Below are positions 1-13,140 of a stretch of DNA of 64,000 nt, piece by piece. The first letter of the stretch is position 1, and each line of letters opens with the position of its first letter. Source of the stretch: Anticarsia gemmatalis. Its lineage: Eukaryota > Arthropoda > Insecta > Lepidoptera > Erebidae. The position numbers and the translations under genes are program-made. Location of the stretch: contig NC_134755.1 in NCBI RefSeq assembly GCF_050436995.1, positions 3,907,001 through 3,971,000 on the forward strand. Direction: 5' to 3'. The notes below the pieces were generated by a model. That model did no database searches. It was not told the DNA's origin and was given only the letters and a program-made list of their open reading frames with translations.

Positions 1-339
1 TGGTTGAAAATTGCTTACTTTAACAACTACATCTGGTATAGTCATTACGAAAACGATTGTTAGCAAAAGATTAATTTTCTTGTGGATGTGGTACGATAGC
101 GAAACGGTTTGTTAAATTAACAAAGCGTTTGGCTATTCACAAATATTTTACAGTGGATTTAAATGTTGTAAACTCGATTCTTGACTCGAGACTAGTTGCA
201 CTATGTGTCAGTGGTTTAAGTCCTCGCCATACAAGATTGATTTAATTAAATCAATAAATTATAATTATTTATATTATCGTATGATTAAGTGTCAAGCCTT
301 TAACATGGCCAACTGACTGTTACTTTAATTGACTTTTTA

Positions 340-470
340 CGATCCCCTGAGACGTTCAATTCAAATACCACTATGCAGTCACCCATCTATGCGAAGACCA
401 CGCCAAGGTTTTCCATACTCACAGATCGTTTACCGATCGGTGAGCGCAGCTGATAGAGCGTCTATGAAAA
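340..470 (-). repeat. SINE-like fragment
   Basis: The stretch around 350-385 (GAGACGTTCAATTCAAATA, then CCACTATGC) closely matches the stretch near 60030-60065 in the same window, which belongs to a better preserved SINE-like copy on the - strand. This is therefore a short, decayed copy of the same family. The boundaries are uncertain. Confidence 0.4.
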
Positions 471-1501
471 AATTAATGAAGTATATTCTATTTTGCATTT
501 TAAAAGTGTTCACCGTAATTTGACCGTGTTTCTCTTGGTTGATCCAAGAATGCATACAGATCATATAGTATACAATTTATATCGATGATTAGCCGTAATT
601 AACAGACCATAGAAGATTGGTTGTATCATTAGTTAATCGGACCGCGTAGAAGCTTCGGGTAATGATAATACACTTTTTTAGGTTCATAAATTGTTTTAAA
701 TAACTTAATCGATACGTAATCTCGTATCCGTGATTCTGTCCGAGTGGACTATATTGCTATAGCCAATGTGTTATTCTTATACATAAAATACAGAATTACT
801 AAGGTTTATCAAGACTCATTCCGTAATGCGTGAAAGAGTAAAAAATACGCGTCACAAACTTACGCGTAATTTGTTAATTGTTACGTGTATGTGTAATATT
901 TATTTAGTAAAATCATGAATTAATTTGAGAAATCATGCTTTTAGCATCAGCCAGCTAGGTAACATTACCATCGGTTCAGTAATTTCTTAACAATCTGTCG
1001 GTGTGCATGACTATTGTCATGTCTCTATTATGTTAGTAAGTCTATGTAATTATTGATGGATAGATACGTAAACAAAATGAACAGTCATGCGCGATTGAAT
1101 AGAAAAAATGCAAAGCATCACCGTCAACATATATCGTTAGCTAAATCGTATGTGCTTAACTTTACAATGTAAACACATCAAATAAACTATATGCATTATA
1201 AAATAGAAAATATACATACTACTACATTATGAAAACCGCGAAAGAAAAGCGACTTTTACTAAACAAACTAAGGCGTTCATAGTTTTGCTTAGATGGGTGA
1301 TCGCTTAATGGGATTTGATTTGAGTGTCTCTAGTGTGGTTTCAAAGGCACGTAAATTGTCTGTCCCGGTTGCTGTTAATTAGATAAATAGTCGTTGAGCC
1401 ATGTTGCAGGCTATTCCGTCGGCTTAAACAACTTTGACATGAGGCTGACCTCTAACCATAAAATAAAATACAATAAGAAAAAAATACAAACTATATTAAG
1501 A

Positions 1502-1660
1502 CTAGCTGACCCGCGCAGCTCTGCATGTTCAAATTAAGATATAAGATTTCTAAGTTTGACCCTGGATCTCTAACCAGCTCAATCCCAGAGCCAGGTACAG
1601 AAGGTTAATTAAGAAAGTATAACAAACCTACAGACAGACGTATTTATAATACTAGTATGG
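1502..1660 (-). mobile_element. Degenerate Helitron-like non-autonomous element
   Basis: It begins CTAGCTGACCCGCGCAGCT after an A and ends in TATAATACTAGTATGG, the same ends as the better copies at 11121 and 20041. The interior is short and diverged. In the Helitron sense the element runs on the - strand, from a 5' TC end to a 3' CTAG end. Confidence 0.5.
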
Positions 1661-3100
1661 AATTATGGAATATATCGTGAGCGGTCACCATATTTTTGTT
1701 TGTGAATTATTATGATTAATTGGAGCAACACACTAATTCGAACAGTAAACTGTACAATGGGTGAAACAGAGCGCTTATTTGAAAGTACGCATGGTTTTAT
1801 GCGCTATGAAGATATAAACATTTTTGAGTATTTGGTATGTACTTTGTTAAGTTTATTACTGGGCATAAAGCTGTTCTATTGTTTTTATGTCATAGTTTGA
1901 GCAGCATTTCATCTGAAGTTTATTTTAGCAGTATTATATGAGCTTAGTTAGTGCGCCTGCAAATATAATTTTAGGATTAGAAGTTATTTACGTACCAACG
2001 TTTATAGTAAAACATCAAAATTATGATACATTTTAAAGTTGACTGTACTAGTTATGAGCCTGCCAGGATTCACGATGTCTACACAATCAGGGAACATACA
2101 TGGAAATAGTGAACTAGAATGACTATGAATTAACTACTACTAAAATAAGACAGCAAACATAACGAGAAAAAATAGGCAACTGACAAGACATTATAACCAC
2201 TATTTCCGATACCAATCAAAGTTGTATCGACGTATATGACAAAACCAACAATATTGTAAACACACAGTGCTTACATTAGTATAGAAAGTTAATTAATTTA
2301 ATCGACAACGTTTACGGACTTCACTAGCCGCCGACTAGAAATCACCGTATCGAGTGTTTGTCTTTCCTATTTTCACAAAAATTGCTATAATCTGCTCGTA
2401 TCGTTTAGCTAAATGTGAACGATTTTCTACTCAGCGCTCGTTTGAATGATTCATGTGGAACATTCATCTTTTTATGCCGTTAACTTGACTATTTATTATG
2501 GAAGTAATGCGTCTGATCTTTTCGGTTAGGAATAAAATTTGACTTAGATTTTATTTCGTTTACCTATTTATGCTTAGATTCGAGTCTAAAGTGTTTAGGT
2601 GGATTTAATTTAGATTTTTGCAACTTATTATAAATTATAGGATAGTTATAGATATAAGATTTAATTACCGAGGGATATCTAACAGTTATTGTTGCTTAAG
2701 TGTTAAGTTCTTTAAATTGGCGTCCTAGTCCTAAAATCCTGTATAATAATCCTATATATTTATAATCATTTTATACAACACAATTATAACAAACAAAACA
2801 GTTAACGACATGAAAACCATCTCAAAAAACGATTTACAAAATAAGCATTTCTGTATCCATCAAATACTACACAATAAAATGAGACCAGTAAATCACGCAA
2901 AGATATCGGAAAACCTAGATAGAATCTAATACGGTCATCGGGTAGATCTGCCAAATACGGACACGTCGACCCACTGGACTGACGGACGTCGTAGTTCCGT
3001 CTGTGCCCACTATTTACGTGTTTACCCTACTGAGAAAAGTAACTGAACCCGATTAAAACAAACATTGTATGTGTTACGCGTGTAGGGCAAGAGGAAGTAA

Positions 3101-3149
3101 CTTGGTGGGAGAATCTGCTGGACTTTAATACTTAGTTTCTCCCACCAAG
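3101..3149. repeat. 13-bp perfect inverted repeat (hairpin)
   Basis: CTTGGTGGGAGAA at 3101-3113 is exactly complementary to TTCTCCCACCAAG at 3137-3149, with a 23-nt loop. It is G+C-richer than its surroundings. No known element boundary or RNA family was recognised. Confidence 0.6.
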
Positions 3150-6100
3150 CACATGCATCTCGAATATAATTTATTGTTCTGTGTACTTTTAAATAAGGTG
3201 GCTACATCAAACTGGTCCCTGCCGGCTATGTTTTAAGTACGAAAACTTAGTAGCTTTGGATGTACGATTTGGCTGGATAATCATTTTATTGTTTTGTGTA
3301 TTTTCGAGTAAAGAAACGGTATCTAACAGGCCATTGTCAGCTAATAAAGCTTGCGGGTTACTTATTTTCTTACATTTTTTTATTCTTTATACCTCCGCCA
3401 GACACTAAACCTTACATACAAAGCTCTCAACGAAATTGTTAGACAATACAATACAGATATTAACGAGATTATGCATTACTTCGGTTTGCTTGACGTTTAA
3501 CATTTCATATTTAATTATGAACTATTGAATGCTGGTGTCATACAGAAGTTGAGGTTTTGAATATAAATAATATATTGATTCTGACATAAACAGTTACAAG
3601 CATGTTTTTATTCTGATGATTAAATTTGGGTTATACGCTTTATAACTATAATATAGTAAATTATTATGTACGAGTAAGGGTGCCGTATATGAATAATAAA
3701 TTAGAAAACGATTTCGCGTATTAACAAATAAAAAGATTCATAAAAATTAAATTGCTAGTTAATGAATTTCAGATAGATATAGCTAATAAATATTACGCCG
3801 TGTTAAAGCATGCTTTTAATCGTTTAAATGTTTACAACGTAGATCGTTAAGATAGCGATCACTTGAGATTCAAAGTGTATAATTTTCTACACTTATAATA
3901 TTGTAAAACTGAATTAGAAAACTATACTTTTTATTGAATTACGACCTATTTTTCAAAACCATTTATTCACTTCCGATGAGGTTTATAAATTCTCTTTGAA
4001 GAAATGTAATAAAACATTGAAGAAATGTATAAAATAAATTAAGATTGGTGATAAATTTCAACTGCAAATTATATTTATTTAAACTTATTTCATACACTTT
4101 AAGCTCCTTTAATATAAAAAATAAAATTGCTATTGCAACGAATAAACGTCTAAACTCGTCCAAACAAAGCTTTCGAAAAACATAATAAAAAAACAAACCT
4201 AAGAAAGTTGAAACGATTACAAGGTCATAGAGTAAATGGCCCTAAAAATAAAATTTAAACGTGTTAGATAAAGGCTGTGTTATTCATGACGGTTTATGAC
4301 AATGGACAGGTGTCGTGGAAAGAGTAAAAGCCGCTTTCCCGGCATACGCGCGGTCACACAGCGACCTACAGCGACGACATACATCCAGCTAAATCCTGCT
4401 CAGTTTTGTTGTACAGTACTATTTAACGCTCATTTTTGTGTTTGATTTTACGTTAAAATGTTTAACACCTAATTTGGAAAGATAAAGGTACTCGACTTGC
4501 CAAAAAAGTACAATTTGTAGTCTTCTTCTAAAATAGTGTAGTAGTAGTGCAGTCTTCTTATGGGCAGGCTGGTAGCCTCTAGATTTTATTAGGCTAAAAG
4601 GGCTTTACTTAATTATTTGTATTTTTTACCAAAGAAGTCTTGATTTGATTTTTAATTTAGTGACCAACAAATTTTATTCTTGATTTGATGGACTAGAAAT
4701 TGAGTCCAATATTTTTTTGTAATTCGTTTAATGTTTCGGTATCAAAAGGAATTTGGAAGAGGATTTTGTAAACCCAAAATTTGTTGCTATCATTTTGTAA
4801 TTAAATAACAAAACATCTCACTATTAGGTATAATATATGTTTGCATTAACAAAATATCGTTTCGAAGAACGAGAGTAGGCCTCAGACCAAGCTAGACAGA
4901 CGGACGAAGACGGCTAATGAAAGTAAAATTAGTTCGAGAGCAACGCCCTGGCTGACACACTGCACTTGCTACGACGCGCCGCGCCTTAGGCCTTAATCAC
5001 AATGCCTTCCGACATATAATGTTGAAAGATTTCTTTTATAATTTGTACGTGTTTTGTTTTACTCGGTATTGTGAGGCAGCTTATGTAAAGCGTAATTTTG
5101 TTGTTACCTGCTTTAATAGAGATCATATTATTATCTGATATACTACAGTTGTATGTCCATTGTGAAAGAGATCTTTGTTTAAAAAGCGTAAAAAATGCCT
5201 AAATCAAAACTGTTTAAATGCTTATTCATAAAAAATCTTAATAGCCCGATTTCAGATAAAAATATATTGGACATTCGTTATTGTTCCTCAGGAGTTATTA
5301 TACGATTGATCGGTTCGGATCAGTTTACTAAAATATTGAAACCTATTCAATGTTTTATTAAACCGATCAGCAAGTAAGAAAATTTATATATTTTGATGAA
5401 ATTAGTCTTCCGTTTTAACTGTAAACCATTTAGTGTTCTGGAAACCTTGTGTAATATTCATGGAATGAGAAGGAGAGATAAATTCACCTTTCGTAGAATC
5501 CAATAAATCTAATTTATCCTCGGATTAACTTAATCTAACGGTGGAGTTTCAATTTTGTAATCCTACACTTCGAAAGCTGATAGATAAAGCAAATGATTTT
5601 ACAATAATCGGATTTTCAAGTTGAATCCTAATACGATTACTAAATTGTTCATGGGTCCGAGGTTTATTGTTCCCAAATATCGTTTGCCAACAGTTAAACA
5701 AGAGGAAAAACAATGGTAGCTATTGTTTTCACATGTTTTATGCATTTAGGTCGTTTTATTTCGTCGTAAAGCCCAAATATTTACATGCTCATAATGTTTT
5801 TGGTGTAATGGCTTACGGTTTAACGTGGTCCCTGTTTCTTGGAGACCCGAGCTGTTTCAATGCGTATACGGTTATGTGTTTGCCTGCGACGAAACATCAA
5901 TATTAATATGTTTGCGGATATTTGTGTAAAACTTTGAACGAGTTTCGAAGTGGTTTACATGATAGTGGCTTAGTATGTGGTCGTAGTACGTTTTAAATAA
6001 AAGTTAAACAGTGTCAATTACAGTATTTTTTGCTTAATTATTAATTCGTTTGTGATATAATTACTATGAAAAGGTGACCTGCATAACGATGAGTCATCTT

Positions 6101-8032
6101 AGTAAGTTTGCTGGGAAGACCTGAAGACAAGGGGCGCGTGCCAGTGATGAATAGACGAAAGCATTGAATAAAATCCATGTCATTTTATCTCTTAACGTAA
6201 TAAAATAATTACGAATAGTTTCTAAATACAATTCTCATCTCTAAGCTCCCAAGTTTCCAGGTAAAAACCTTGTTAACTCGGGTCCAATGTAAACAGTTTA
6301 CGTACACTTGAATAATTTATCAACATTAAATTCAATTTGCCGATATTCGGTGCTTAATACCCGTGAACGAGTTCAATAAAGAGAATTTATGTTACAGCTC
6401 TCATAATATTTATTATAAATTGTTTGTATTTACTGTATAAACACGTTATTTGTGAAAGAAAATTGACAAACAAGCTGTACCTTTTCATACAACGAAATTA
6501 CGCTTTAGTGTTTTGACGTATTGAGGTAAATATCGGATTTAAATAAGCTATACAAAATATTAATACACGAACTTTTATCTTCTGTAAATAAATTGTATAT
6601 CGTGCGTACTTAATCTATAACCCGATAAAAATCTTTGAAAAACTTTCTCTCGGATTACATAATGCATATCAATCTTTTATCCAAGTTATCCCATTCAAAT
6701 ATAATTGCTGGATTCACTTGCCATAAGCCCTCGAATAAATCTCTATCGAAAAACGTATCTAGTAGAGGCCAATACTTTCTAATTTCATTGCCGGAGGCTA
6801 AACAAATGAGAGTTATAAAATTGTTGATGTCCGTCTAATAAAATGCTGTGTTAGATAGTACATAGGTGGCGACAAACACTGTTCGATACTTTCATTATTG
6901 AGGACACAATATTATAAAAATATATTCGGACACGTTTATTATGTTAGAGCTTATAAAAGCGGTACTGAAAACAGTAAAATCAAGTTTCGAAACGTTATCA
7001 AATGATCAATTTTATTGGTATTGCTAAAACAGTTTTAACTAAGAGCACGATACATTATTATGATAGTTTTGGAACACAGATTTTTTATTTTAGTGAAGAT
7101 GAGCAAAATAATACTTGCCACTCTGACCTTGACCAAATAAAAGACCGAAATTTCTTTCTTATCTATAAATATTGCTAAAATATTCAACCTACAGACCCAT
7201 TGAACTAGAAGCCACACCTCGGACAAAAACAGCAATCTAAAAAGTCACAATTAACATGAAATACCGGATAGCCGGTTCATCTAATTTCCAAAACCTGTTG
7301 GTGTGGAAAATATTTGAAAACCGGAGCGGCGCGATGATTTAAGACAAACGGGAACCAAATTATAGGACAACTTTCACATGTTGCCGGACGAAACCCGGAA
7401 ATTGTAAAAGTTTGATATGAGTAATCTAAGTTCGTAGTACCTACACTTAATTAGGGAAGTTCTTTTTATGTGAAGACGATATCAATACCACTTTAAAGGT
7501 AATAGACGAAGTAGGTCGCCTTTTCAACATTCCCATGCTTTATAATTCAAAAAAAACATAAGATAGAAAAGTGAAACTCAGAGAAGAATAAATGATTTCT
7601 ATTTTCACAGCTAGCTGTTTAAAATATACATTTTATCTCAGATTCGATTTGCGATAAACCCTTATAATATCAACTACATTTTACATTCTGAACGACATCG
7701 ATCGAACATCTTGTCGTATAACCTTTGATACGACCAAAACGGTCACTGTGTCGTATTAAATAACATTTAAAATAGTGCCTACGAGGCAGTGAAAGCTGAG
7801 TGAACGAAAACAAGATATTTTCCGTGTCGGTATAAGTTATGAGATTTGAGAAGCGCCCGCATATCTGTGGTTAGGTTGCTCACTAGTTTTACGTTACATG
7901 TTACTTTGTTTATGACAGCTTTGTGAAGCGATACTTTGCACCTGGTGTTATTTGATACACAAAAGTTCACCTACATTTTGAATCTGATCATATTTCTAAT
8001 ATATTGCTAAAGGTATGATCTTTCGTTTCCAG

Positions 8033-8255
8033 AGTGGTACTCTCAGTGACCAGACGTCGAACGAAAGCGGCGGCGGTGGAGGTGGCGCCGGGTCTGACGC
8101 CAGCAGCGCCGCCGAGCCTAATGCTGACCAGCTAGCCATGGAGTCTTCGGAACGAGACACTCCGAGCCACGCATACAACGGACCGCCCCCACCAGCACCG
8201 CCGCCACACAACAGGAGGCAGAACCCACCGCATCACCAGGCACATCATCCCTTAG
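8033..8255 (+). CDS. dyl: Gene 1, internal Gly/Pro-rich exon
   Basis: The exon is preceded by TTTCGTTTCCAG and followed by GTACGG. It starts in phase 0 (Ser) and ends after the first base of a Gly codon, completed by GT at 8336. It encodes 74 residues: a run of six glycines, an acidic/Ser-rich middle (ESSERDTPS) and a proline- and histidine-rich end (NGPPPPAPPPHN). It is a low-complexity extracellular linker preceding the ZP domain. An ATG at 8015 lies in the polypyrimidine tract and gives no signal peptide, so I do not take it as the start. Confidence 0.75.
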
Positions 8256-9765
8256 GTACGGTAGAAAACTTTACTACAAAATTATAAAATCGCATGTAAC
8301 CGAGATATTAACCGAAAATTTCTATCATTTTCCAGGTATGCCGAGAATCCCCAACCACCATCAGATCCACTCGAAACCCTTCGCTCTTGGACCTCCAGTA
8401 AACCACCACAAAAACGATGTTGGACCTGGTTTCCGAGGACCACCCCCTCCTCCCGCACCCCCTGCCGACTCACAAACTGCTGCCAGCGACAAAGTGTTCA
8501 GCGGAGCAGGTGATGTCTGGCCCGCACCGGCTCCAGACATGCCCAAAATTGTTTCTCTTGACGTGAAGTGCGAGAAAAATGCCATGAGGGTTTTCCTCAG
8601 CTTCGACAAACCTTTCTTCGGTATCGTATTCTCTAAAGGACACTACTCGAACCACCAATGCGTGCACCTGCCTCCTAATCTAGGAAGAACTTCCGCTTCG
8701 TTCGAAATTGGAGCCCATGCTTGTGGTACTGCAGGCAGCGGAGACCCAAGATACAGAGGTGATGTTGCTGCCGCTGGAACTTACTTCGAAAACGTTATCG
8801 TTATTCAGTACGACCCACAAGTGCAAGAAGTGTGGGATCAGGCACGAAAACTAAGATGTACTTGGCATGACCAGTATGAAAAGGCAGTCACTTTCAGACC
8901 ATTCCCCGTTGACATGTTGGACGTTGTACGAGCCGACTTTGCTGGAGATAACGTTGGCTGCTGGATGCAGATTCAAGTCGGAAAAGGACCATGGGCCTCG
9001 GAAGTATCTGGTCTTGTGAAGATTGGTCAGACCATGACAATGGTTTTGGCAATCAAGGACGACGACGCGAAGTTCGACATGTTAGTTCGTGATTGTGTGG
9101 CTCATGACGGTCAGCGCGCTCCTATACAATTAGTCGATAGGCGAGGCTGTGTAACGAGACCGAAATTGATGTCACGATTCACCAAGATCAAGAACTTTGG
9201 AGCCAGCGCTAGTGTTCTCTCGTACGCACACTTCCAAGCATTCAAGTTCCCCGATTCAATGGAAGTGCACTTCCAATGTACTATTCAGATTTGCAGATAC
9301 CGATGCCCAGAACAATGCTCAGATGGAAGTCCGAATGTGATCGCTCCTCATGCTGAATACGGGCCCCCTCAGATTGACTCGTACCCTGTTGGTATTGAGG
9401 CAAGGCGAGATGAAAGGAGAGTAAGAAGGCAAAAGAGAGCTACTTCTCCTGAGAAGGAAGTTGGCGTGAACAGAGTAATTCGTGTAGTGTCTGCTGGTGA
9501 CTTAAACCTGGATACTTCTGAAGAAAGCGCTGCACCGAAAGTGATACCTACTCCAGGCCTTGTTTGTATGACTACACCCGGATTCGCCGCTACTCTGGGT
9601 GCTCTTCTTGCCACTTTATTGTGTTCTTGTGCCGTATCAGCAGTTCTGTTCTTAAAGTTAAGACCGATCACTAATCTAAAGAAGAAGACCGCTGCAGTGA
9701 CGACGATAGCTCGACCGCACCCACCGACCGCGCATGTAATTTCAAAGAGCCGCTTCTACTCGTAA
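8033..9765 (+). CDS. dyl: ZP-domain transmembrane protein, dusky-like/miniature family (5' partial)
   Basis: Two exons join in phase (8033-8255 and 8336-9765; 80-bp GT-AG intron) to give the last 550 residues. Exon 1 is Gly/Ser- then Pro/His-rich. The large exon (475 residues from its Met) holds a WPAPAP motif at 61-66 and a ZP domain at about 71-328 with four ZP-N cysteines (78, 108, 129, 174) and seven ZP-C cysteines (208, 253, 271, 314, 319, 323, 327). A furin-type RRQKR lies at 363-367, a transmembrane helix at about 416-438 and a basic cytoplasmic tail follows. The order matches apical-matrix ZP proteins, which are secreted to the epidermal surface, cleaved and polymerised to shape cuticle. 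Position 8033 follows a good polypyrimidine tract and AG, and no signal peptide is encoded, so at least one upstream exon is missing. The name dyl rests on recalled family similarity; dusky or miniature are alternatives. Confidence 0.8.
8336..9765 (+). CDS. dyl: Gene 1, terminal exon with complete ZP domain
   Basis: The acceptor TTTTCCAG precedes 8336 and the stop codon TAA is at 9763-9765. The exon contains every structured domain of the protein: ZP-N, ZP-C, cleavage site, transmembrane helix and tail, without an intron. This contrasts with gene 2, where the ZP domain is spread over six exons. The G+C content is clearly above the flanks and the frame is open for 1.4 kb, so this is the most secure coding sequence in the window. 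Confidence 0.92.
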
Positions 9766-10366
9766 CAAAGCGTATATATAACATAATTTGTACATATTAG
9801 TGTGATGAGACTGAAGTATATAGACCATGCCAATTTATTTATTTGCGTGTTATCTGAGTGCTCAAATGAATGTAGTTAATCTGGAAACCCTTACCTAGTA
9901 TTAATTGAACTAATATTTAGTTAAACAAGCCGTAAAACTTCAGTTAAATCGTGTTGATTCCTATTTTGAACAGTTGAATTGACATTTAATTCAACAGAGT
10001 TTGATCCATTGTGGTTGTTTTCAACTAGAAAGTTGATTTGTTTTATTTTCTTTAGTTGTTTACACGATGTTGTTAGAACAAATTATAAACACAAATTGTA
10101 GTATTAAAATATGATAAGTACAATCTTCTGTTACCTCTCTTTGAATATATGTTTGAGGCAGGGGCAACGGAAAATATATTTATAAATACGGTATATCAAT
10201 TTAGGTGAACCGCTAGATTGTAATTTAAAATAACTTGTCATTAGTATTAATATTATTTATTTTAGTTAAGCGTTAGTCATTATTACGAGTACGTATAGCG
10301 ATTTATTTATTTTTATACCACCTGAGTACCTCTTCTTCTTATTTTATTGTTTTTCCTTGCATTATT

Positions 10367-10372
10367 ATTAAA
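10367..10372 (+). terminator. Candidate poly(A) signal of gene 1
   Basis: ATTAAA lies about 600 nt after the stop codon, followed within 30 nt by a TG-rich stretch (GGAAATGTGTTTC). This is compatible with a 3' UTR end, but AT-rich DNA offers many such hexamers. Confidence 0.25.
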
Positions 10373-11120
10373 GTTTATTATTTGTTAAACTGGAAATGTG
10401 TTTCATATTTAACATAATTTTATAAAACGTTGATTTTATTTAAGTCGAATTTGTACCATATTACATGTTTGATGATTATAAAATTTTGTAACAATATCTA
10501 AATTTCAAAAATTAAACTTTTATCGTGAAGATTTTATTTGTTTTATTTTCTTTTGTAAGCTCCTTGTTTAAAAATATTACCTTCAACTGAAGCATACGAA
10601 ACCTTACTAGGTTCTTTTCTCCATCCAATGCATGCGTTATGAGAACTGTGCCTCTAAGATGATGGGACGAATGGTTTAGCAGCAACATTTCTAAAATAGT
10701 AGAGAATATCCAATGATTCACATTACACTTTTCTTAAATAATTATTAGTAAACGGCTTCTCATGACAACACATTATAGAAGATAGGTTCAGAACTACAAT
10801 TTAATAAATTTTGCGTATTTTTTGTAAGAACGTAGCTGGAGGCGTCTCATTGCACTGTGCAAGGTGCACCATCGACTGTGGCATAATATATACAATGTTA
10901 AACTTTGTACTGCTAATTTTCCTATTGAAAAATATAGCTTATTTGCCATTTATAACATAAAATGTCTATATCTTGTAACGGTATCGATTGAAACTAGTTG
11001 GGCAAGAAATCTTTTTAGACTAATCCGTATTCTAGACATATAAACCTAATAGTCATCGATAGCAAAAGGAATAAATCTAAACGCTTGCATTAATCGATAT
11101 CAAACAAACTGTATAAATAA

Positions 11121-11374
11121 CTAGCTGACCCGCGCAACTTCGCTTGCGTCACATAAGAGAGAATAGGTCAAAATTTTACCCGTTTTTGTAACATTTTTCA
11201 ATGGTACTCTGCTCCTATGGGTCATAGCGTGATGATATATAGCCTAAATCCTCGATAAATGGGCTACCTAACACTGAAAGAATTTTTCAAATCGGACCAG
11301 TAGTTCCTGAGATTAGCGCGTTCAAACAAACAAACAAACAAACAAACTCTCCAGCTTTATTATATTAGTATAGA
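11121..11374 (-). mobile_element. Helitron-like non-autonomous element with (CAAA)n
   Basis: Read on the - strand it starts TCTATACTAATATAATAAAG and ends GGTCAGCTAG, inserted between A and T with no duplication. A short hairpin (CGCAA, loop, TTGCG) sits about a dozen bases before the terminal CTAG. These are the classic Helitron end signatures. A CAAA/GTTT microsatellite near the 5' end resembles the microsatellite-associated elements known from Lepidoptera. It encodes no protein. Confidence 0.75.
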
Positions 11375-11390
11375 TAATTATGTTTATATG

Positions 11391-11490
11391 ATGAGAGGGC
11401 ACGCACTTGGCCAGCGTAGAAGACTCAGGCTTAAACCCTCCTTCGTTTCGTAGGAGACCCTTTCCCTGCAGTGGGATAGGTGTCTAAGAT
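11391..11490 (+). repeat. Non-LTR retrotransposon 3' tail fragment
   Basis: It contains CACTTGGCCAGCGT, CCTCCTTCGTTTCG and CCTGCAGTGGGATAGG, phrases that recur in variant form near 27220, 32690, 36970 and 50700 in this window. They resemble the 3' tails of common lepidopteran LINEs. Boundaries are approximate. Confidence 0.45.
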
Positions 11491-13134
11491 AACTACCCAG
11501 TTATTGTATATATAAGTATTTTATTGTAGTTGGCAATAACAGAACCTAAAATTAAGTTTTTTACACACAGAGTTTTGGATTACTGATTAAATGCAAACAA
11601 TCTAAATGATTACAAAATGGTAATTCGAATCTCAGTTAAGAATCTTGAACTTATACCACGTTGTTTCAACGTCTTTCTTTCTATTATGTCTACTGTGATC
11701 ATATGAAGGTACAAAAAATAACAGTCAACCTATGTTTCAACATAATTTTTAATCCATTAAACAAATTAACAGGTGCTTACGCGTTAAACACATTTCGTCA
11801 CCGCATCCATACAGAGAAATTTAAAACATTTTGTTTTCAAGTACATACAATACTCCCCAGAACATATTTATAAAAGATACAGTGCCACAAGACTATACAC
11901 CAAAAGTACCACAACCTCAGGAAAAAATAAATTATCTCGAATAAAGAGTACAATAGAATACATTTAATTAATTAATAAAAAGTAAAATTGCACTTAGGGA
12001 GACAGTTTTCAAATGAAAACTCTAACTTATACAATAATAGTTTTTCTATGATAAATGCAAGATTTTTGGGTGGCATGTCATATTTTAGTATGGTTGAAAG
12101 ATCGATCACTTCGTTCACAAACAAAATATATATTCGCACAAAATCCATAATTTTATTTGTACAATTTCTTCATAGTTAACTGAAACCAACGTTTTAAGAT
12201 TCGTATCTATTGCACTTTACGATAATAAATCAGTAAGCAGCGTTGCATCTAAGTGCACTCGTAACACAAGTTTATTTGCTGTATCATGCTGAGTGTCAAG
12301 GCAAATACATACGTCAATATCACTCCTAACATTCAATGTATTTGCAAGTTTAGCACCATCAGATAATGTCGTTGTCGATCTCTCAAACCATATTTCAATC
12401 TAGCTACAAAACTTAACTTAACCTAACTAGTCATAGCGATTAAAGATGGATACAAATTATATTGAGCAATTTAAATATAAATGCATATTAAATAAATGCG
12501 TTATAATTCTCATGAAATAAAGAATTTACTACTTAGAACTCATTGGTGTCTCAAGATTCGTATGATACAGATAATGTCACTATCCTAAATAATTAAATAT
12601 ACAATCGTTACATTATAATTTTATATTATATAACTTTTATAATTTATAATTATTATATTTTATTTATAAAATGGTTTTAATATCTCATGAAATTATTTGA
12701 ATGGTGATTTAGAACTAAAGCATTGTATTTCCCATAAAATTGTATTATTCAATTAATGATTTAAATTTAAAAACGTATTTAATTTATTTTACAACATTTG
12801 TTTGCAAACCAACTATCAGTAACTGTAATATTTTGTCACTTCATCTTTCTGGAATAGTCTCTGTTATAACATGTATAAAAATATGAATCCATTCTCTAAA
12901 TAAATAAAATTGTAAACATTGAGCAGGTACATACTAAACAGTATGCCTAAAAGCCTCAAAAGTTAAAGAACTTAAATATGATAAAACAAATAACACTGAT
13001 TCTGAAAATGTCGAAATCAATGTTATTTTTTAATCTAAGTGCACCATTTCACAAAGAAATGAAATTGAGCTAAGTGAATAAAACACGCGAACATTTGAAT
13101 TAACTAAAACTTATACTAATGGCATGACTCGACG

Positions 13135-13140
13135 TTTATT
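13135..13140 (-). terminator. Candidate poly(A) signal of gene 2
   Basis: TTTATT on the + strand is AATAAA on the coding strand, about 440 nt after the stop codon. It is one of several possible signals in AT-rich DNA. Confidence 0.25.

Larger units (their letters stand above)
1..8032. other. Upstream flank of gene 1, no coding sequence recognised
   Basis: AT-rich DNA without any open frame that resembles a protein. The missing 5' exon or exons of the ZP gene at 8033 may lie here or left of the window. I looked for a signal-peptide-like start followed by a GT donor in phase 0 and found none convincing. A CpG-containing patch at about 4310-4480, with a TCAGT initiator-like motif near 4400, and another around 4861-4990 are the best-looking places for a 5' UTR exon or promoter, but nothing proves it. 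The stretch also holds a degenerate Helitron-like copy (1502-1660), a SINE-like fragment (about 340-470) and a hairpin (3101-3149). Confidence 0.5.

Noticed and set aside
5667..5906. 79-codon open frame on + strand, possible first exon of gene 1
   Set aside because: Not signal-peptide-like and no convincing phase-0 donor; composition is like neighbouring non-coding DNA.
8361..8667. Open frames on the - strand opposite the gene 1 ZP exon
   Set aside because: They are shadows of the strongly coding + strand; they have no family features of their own.
11326..11346. (CAAA)n microsatellite as an independent repeat
   Set aside because: It is an internal part of the Helitron-like element and recurs in each copy.
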